Source: Gadus chalcogrammus
Lineage: Eukaryota; Chordata; Actinopteri; Gadiformes; Gadidae
Assembly (NCBI RefSeq): GCF_026213295.1
Contig: NC_079414.1
Coordinates: 4,343,848 to 4,407,847, forward strand
Reading direction: 5' to 3'
Length of the DNA stretch: 64,000 bases
In this document: one piece after another, positions 58,605-64,000 of the stretch
How positions within the stretch are numbered: the stretch's first letter is position 1
Layout: each line of letters opens with the position of its first letter
Made by a program: the position numbers and the translations under genes
The notes under the pieces: generated by a model
Seen by the model: the letters and a program-made list of their open reading frames with translations, nothing else
Told to the model about the DNA's origin: nothing
Database searches by the model: none

Positions 58605-60020
58605 TTACAGTAGAGTGGTGGAGGGATGACGTATGTTGGCCAACCCGGAAGTTAGCGTCGCCATGGGTTCCCTTGACAAAAAGCCAACAGGTTTTTCCAT
58701 TGGATTTCGGATTATTGCAGAAAAATTAGCATATTTGAAGTACCTCCTCAAAAACTGAAAATAAATAAATAAATAAAAAGAACCGTGCCCTAAAGAACGA
58801 AATGTAAACCATGCATTCTGAATGGGAGTGTTTCTCCGATTTTTCCATGCTACACAGAACGAAATGTAAACCCATGCAAATAAAGACTTCATGGTCATAA
58901 TAATTTAAATATCATTAATCTCCTGAGTGTGTGGGGTGGTATTCTATTTTTTTCAACGGGGCTGCATCCAGTCACTTGACCGTCATGGTTGCTATGGTGG
59001 TTGCTATCGACCGCCCCCTCTAATCCTTACGTGGCTCTAACGCGGCAAAGGAGCTGCCGTCAATTGTGTTGTTTTTGTCGTAATCTGGGGTCCGACGGTT
59101 AAAAAATAGACAGATATTCCGAGGTATCCTTAAAAGGCAGCTTGGATGTTTTTATTTTCTGCAGTTTAGACTTCTTCTATAACCTATTTTTGAAAGCAAA
59201 ACACCAAGTTCATTGATTTAACGAGGCAGGGTTATTTGAAACAATTTATTAAATAAATATTTGTGAGAGGTCATTCCTTCTCCTGAGTTTGCTTCCTATT
59301 TATGTCTAGTGTACACCCCTACTGTCCAAAAGCATCCCCCCCCCCTCCCCATATGGATTTGGAGAGTTGTTGCCACGTCCTAGTGGTGGAAATATCACAT
59401 AATATGAAAGAGGGCATTCAATTATACTACAATGATCAATTAGGAGGCCGAAGCCCTAAAGGAAGTGATGAAATAGGTGACTAAGGATATATCTGTCTAT
59501 TTTTTAACCGTCGGACCCCAGTTTACGACAAAAACAACACAATTGACGGCAGCTCCTTTGCCGCGTGGTTTTTAGAGCCATGTAAGGATTAGAGAGGGCG
59601 GTCGATAGCAACCACCATAGCAACCATGACGGTCAAGTGACTGGATGCAGCCCCGTTGAAAAAAATAGAATACCACCCAACACACTCAGGAGATTAATGA
59701 TATTTAAATTATTATGACCATGAAGTCTTTATTTGCATGGGTTTACATTTCGTTCTGTGTAGCATGGAAAAATCGGAGAAACACTCCCATTCAGAATGCA
59801 TTAGTTTACATTTCGTTCTTTGGAGCACGGTTATTTTTATTTATTTTCAGTTTTTGAGGAGGTGCTTCAAAGATGCTGATTTTTCTGCAATAATCCAAAA
59901 TCCAATGGAAAAATCAGTTTTTTGTTTTTTGTTTCTCTTTTTGTCAAGGGAACCCAGGGCGATGCTCACTTCCGGGTTGGCCAACATACGTCATCCCCCC
60001 ACCACTCTATACTGTAATAA
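58605..60020. repeat. Core palindrome of inverted repeat 2
   Basis: 58605-59113 and 60017-59490 are inverted copies around a 375-base spacer. Both start at GTGGTGGAGGGATGACGTAT. The same sequences form part of the arms of inverted repeat 1 (35925-36813 and 43840-44990). Confidence 0.9.
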
Positions 60021-60103
60021 CACATGTTGAAGTTGAATGATAATGAATGAATTTATTCTTTATTCTGCCTTAGTATTTATTTAGTTATTTAGCAGCGATA
60101 TGC

Positions 60104-60224
<121 letters not shown>

Positions 60225-60539
60225 ACACGCTATTTTATGTTGAAATGCGACGTAATCCAGTGTTCACGAAAACGTACACTGTCAACGTATGCTTTTGGCG
60301 ACTGGGTTGGCTCTCAGATATACGTGTTTCTAACAAGATGATATCATTAAAAGTTACATAAAGTAACGGTTTAATAACACAAACGCAGGAAACACGTGAG
60401 CTGCTAGTTTAGCGAAAGCTGCGTCCCTAACAACCTGACGTCGTTGAAACATGCAAGCTTTTTACTGTACTGTTGGAGGTCACGCCCCTTTTCCAGCCTT
60501 TTCTAGATAGCTAGGGATGCCACAATCACTGACTGAATC

Positions 60540-62712
60540 ATTGTGTGCAATATCTTTGCACACAACTGAAAAAACAAAGGATATCAAAAAACTGTATATT
60601 ACTGAAAACACAAGTGAAAAATGTATTCAGGCATTTTCTCTGTCCCCGCTCCTCCCCTGTGTCTCACTTAATGAGCATGTAGGTAACTTCAACTCAAAAA
60701 TTACAAATATTATCGATACTAGTGCACCCACCAAGGTGAAGGTCATCTCTGGTAAAAAAAGGTCTCCCTGGAGAAATACCCCTCAGGACAGAGTTGAAAA
60801 GAGAGAGTGCCGTAAAGCAGAACGCAGGTGGCGAAAGACAAATCTCAATGTTCATTATGATATGTTCAAAGAGAAACTACGTACTTTTAACTTAGAACTA
60901 AGAAATGCAAGGCAGTCTTTCTTTTCTGACATCATCACCAAAAACGGCAACAATGCACGTGCCCTGTTTGCTGCTGTTGACAGGCTAACAAACCCTCCTG
61001 TGGCAGTAGCGTCTGAACATCTTTCCACGAGGGCCTGCAATGAATTTGCCTCCTTCTTTACAGAGAAAATTCATAAAATAAGACAAGCTGTTACCGCATC
61101 AATACCAGGTTCAAGATATGTTTTATCTCTGTACCCATTTAAAATGGGTTCGGATGCCATGACAGAGTTTTATCTGATGGACAAGAAAGGCCTGGATGAC
61201 ATTGTACAACACCTGAACTCATCCTCCTGTTGCCTTGACATTCTGCCCACAGGCTTCTTTAAAACTGTTTTTAACTGCATGGCCTCAGATGTCCTAGAAA
61301 TTGTCAATATGTCCCTTCGCACTGGTGTATTCCCACAGCCCCTTAAAACAGCAGTCATCAAGCCACTCATAAAAAAGAAAAATCTAGATACATCACTCAT
61401 GAACAATTATAGGCCGATATCCAACCTACCATTTTTAAGCAAGATCATTGAAAAAGCTGTTTATCATCAGCTAAATAACTACTTAGCAATGAATAACTGC
61501 TTTGATGTCTTTCAGTCAGGTTTTAGACAACACCACAGCACTGAGACCGCACTGGTTAAAGTCCTCAATGATATCCACTTAAACACAGACAGTGGCAAAA
61601 GTTCTGTCTTAGTTTTACTCGATCTCAGTGCTGCGTTCGACACAGTTGACCACAAAATTTTACTAGATCGACTTACAAACTGGATTGGACTTTCTGGAAC
61701 TGTGCTAAACTGGTTTGAATCCTACTTAAAGGAAAGAGACTACTATGTGTCAATAGGCAATTTCACATCTGAGCGAACAAATATTACATGCGGGGTCCCC
61801 CAAGGTTCCATTCTTGGGCCTCTTCTGTTTAATATATACATGCTACCGCTAGCTCAGATTATGAACAAGAACAAATTATGTTACCATAATTATGCAGACG
61901 ACACACAAATTGACATAACCATATCACCAGGAGACTATAGTCCGATTCAAGCACTCAGTAAGTGCATTGAACAAATCAATGACTGGATGTGCCAAAACTT
62001 TCTTCAATTAAACAACAATAAAACTGAAGTAATTGTCTTTGGTGCCAGGGATGAACAATTAAAAGTCCACGCACAGCTTAAATCTGTTATGTTTGAAAGC
62101 ACACACCAAGCTAGAAATTTTGAAGTAGTCATAGATTCCGACTTAAATTTAAAAAAACACGTTAAATCAATTACTAAGTCAGCCTACTACCACCTTAAAA
62201 ATATATCGAGAATTAAAGGGCTAATGTCTCAGCAGGACTTAGAAAAACTTGTCCATGCATTTATTTTTAGTAGACTTGACTACTGTAATAGTGCCTTTGC
62301 AGGCCTTCCAAAAAAATCAATCAGACAGCTTCAGCTAATTCAAAACGCTGTTGCTCGAGTCCTCACAAGGACCAAAAAAGTGGATCACATCACCCCAGTT
62401 CTGAAGTCCTTACACTGGCTTCCTGTCAAACAGAGAATTGATTTAAAAATATTGATGTTGGTATATAAAGCCCTAAATGGTCTAGGGCCAAAATACATGA
62501 CCGATCTGCTGATCCGCTATGAACCGACTAGAGCTCTTAGGTCGTCTGGGACAGGTCTTTTAAAAATCCCCAGAGCTAGGACTAGACAGGGAGAGGCGGC
62601 ATTCAGCGTTTATGCGCCCAATATCTGGAACGGACTGCCAGAGAGTCTGAGGTCCACGGAGACTCTCAGCTCGTTTAAATCGGGTCTCAAAACTTTCTTG
62701 TTTCCCTTTTAA
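60540..62712 (+). CDS. L2-clade reverse transcriptase, N-terminally truncated ORF2
   Basis: Reverse transcriptase of a CR1/L2 non-LTR retrotransposon, which copies its RNA at a nicked target. An open frame of about 720 residues runs from the insertion junction to TAA at 62712 with no internal stop. Motifs in order: NNYRPISNLPFLSKIIEKAV (61405), FQSGFRQHHSTETAL (61510), VLLDLSAAFDTVDH (61615), GVPQGSILGPLLFNIY (61790), the catalytic YADDTQI (61890), LQLNNNKTEVIVFG and the C-terminal LHWLPVKQRIDLKIL and PNIWNGLPESLR. The endonuclease is missing, so it is not autonomous. An unbroken frame suggests a young insertion. Confidence 0.9.
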
Positions 62713-62907
62713 CCTGTAATTTTAATCATTATTTTTTTTGTACAAATGTTTTATTTCTTTTATTTAAATGTTGTATTTCTATCCATGCTTTAAATTTGCT
62801 TCTTGTTTGTATGTGTGTTCTATATTTGATTTAAACCCTGTGAAGCACCTTGAGTGGCCCTGTGTCTGAAATGTGCTTTATAAATAAAATTGCCTTGCCT
62901 TGCCTTG
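60540..62907 (+). mobile_element. L2-like LINE, 5'-truncated, with intact RT frame
   Basis: Starts within the endonuclease-RT linker and ends with an L2-type 3' tail (CACCTTGAGTGGCCCTGT, then AATAAAATTGCC and TTGCC repeats). The left arm at about 56700 reads through without it. A short CTGAA/TTGAA duplication may be the TSD. Confidence 0.88.
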
Positions 62908-63308
62908 AAGATGATGCATGTAAAAAGTATATTTCTCGCTAGAAATGTTATTAGAAACACGTTTAACGGTGAATCGGCCCTAAAATATTGCATTTCCCAT
63001 TCAGATAATAAAGATTAATAAAGATCATACGCATTCACTGACTGAAGATTATGTAAGGGAAATGTACATTTCTCGCTAGAAATGTCATTAGAAACGCGTT
63101 TAATGGTGTATCTGTCCTAAAATATTGCATTTCCCATTCAGATAATCAAGATTAATATAGGCTACGTAACAATTTCACCAAATGCTAGGAGAACGTATGG
63201 CCCCCTGTTGGTGCTATTCCCCCATTCATTTCGAATGGAGAAGAAAACGTTTTCAGTGTCACGCTTTGCTCCAAGGCAGAGGGGAATGTAAAATGAAAAA
63301 ATATATAT

Positions 63309-63640
63309 TGTGGCGACCACGGGTGCGGACGCCGTGTTCCGGAGCCGCGGGGGATTCTGGGAATTGGGGTTGTCAGTTGACAAAAGGGGCTTTTGTTAAC
63401 TTGTTTTGTTGTTAGGATTAAGTTGGGTTAATGGGTTCGGGATGTTATGTGGTTGTGTGTTGTTCTATTAACATGTTCATTGTTCGTGTGTTCATTGTTG
63501 TCGACACCGTCACCGAGAGTGACGTGACCATCTTTTCGGGCAGCTGTTCCGTGTTGAAGTCTCGTTCAATAAAAACCAACTCTCGTTGTCGAGCGTTCAA
63601 TAAAAACCAACTCTCGTTGTCGAGCGTGTCCCCCCCTCAA
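63309..63640 (+). repeat. LTR-like stretch in the right arm
   Basis: Begins TGTGGCGACCACGGGTG and contains two 31-bp direct copies with TTCAATAAAAACC (AATAAA at 63568 and 63599). The mirror is at 51114-50780. It could be a solo LTR older than the inverted duplication; the 3' end is not clear. Confidence 0.45.
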
Positions 63641-63855
63641 CAAACGTGTCCCCCCCCCCCTCAACAAACGTGTTCCCCCCCCCTACAAACGTGTCCGTCC
63701 CCCCCTAAACAAACGTGTCTCCCCCGTCCCCCCCCTCAACTAACGTGTTCCCCCCCCTACAAACGTGTCCCCCCCCCCCCCCCCTCAACAAACGTGTCTC
63801 CCCCCCCCCCCCCTCCCCGGCCAACAACAGTCTACCCCCCCCCCCCCCCCTCAAC
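63615..63855. repeat. C-rich minisatellite, right arm
   Basis: Eight to ten degenerate units of CAACAAACGTGT followed by C runs of 6-16. Longer than its mirror array in the left arm. Confidence 0.9.
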
Positions 63856-64000
63856 AATGGTGTCCTCAATTTGCCGCGAAACCTGTGAAACCCAAACCCC
63901 GAAAACCGCCTCCACAGCGGCACGCGTGGATACTGTAGGTATAACACGCTATTTTACGTTGAAATGCTACGTATCCAGTGTTCATGGAAACGTACACCGT

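Overview
This is nuclear DNA of a ray-finned fish. The evidence is spliced vertebrate genes with GT-AG introns, very long CA/GT microsatellites, and teleost-type transposons (hAT, Harbinger, L2, Ty3/Gypsy with Gmr1-type domain order). There are no bacterial operons, CRISPR arrays or phage genes. Two host genes could be rebuilt exon by exon from splice sites and reading phase, and a third host gene is only touched at the left edge.

Layout. 1-303 holds the first two exons of an unidentified minus-strand gene that leaves the window. 1313-3811 is a minus-strand C-type lectin receptor gene with two in-frame stops in one lectin-domain exon, so I call it a pseudogene. 4276-15909 is NAF1 (minus strand, eight exons, 1410 coding bases, all phases consistent), the H/ACA snoRNP assembly factor. 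Its last intron carries a 51-bp minisatellite and a tandemly duplicated hAT remnant. Its third intron carries two hAT elements with target-site duplications (TSDs).

16-33 kb is gene-free and made of transposons: a MITE with an 8-bp TSD (17.2 kb), two abutting MITEs (18.1-19.9 kb), a 5'-truncated Gmr1-like LTR element (21.4-25.1 kb), a hAT inserted in a TA microsatellite (25.1-26.3 kb), and a two-gene Harbinger element (27.3-30.0 kb). A 26-bp perfect hairpin lies at 30.4 kb.

33.4-46.6 kb is a large inverted repeat with arms of about 2.7-3.0 kb. A Gmr1-like retrotransposon (gag-protease-integrase-RT-RNase H) sits near its centre. 46.6-50.5 kb is mostly microsatellites. 50.5-64.0 kb is a second, nested inverted repeat that runs off the right edge. 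Its arms are interrupted by a Gypsy element with a large internal deletion, a hAT, a miniature LTR element (TRIM-like) and an L2 LINE with a 731-residue open frame. For several of these the opposite arm keeps the uninterrupted site. Both palindromes share a core repeat, so they look like members of one fold-back repeat family. That family is the most unusual structure in the window.

Boundaries called from TSDs, terminal repeats and splice phase are firm. Family names come from recognised motifs, not from a database search.
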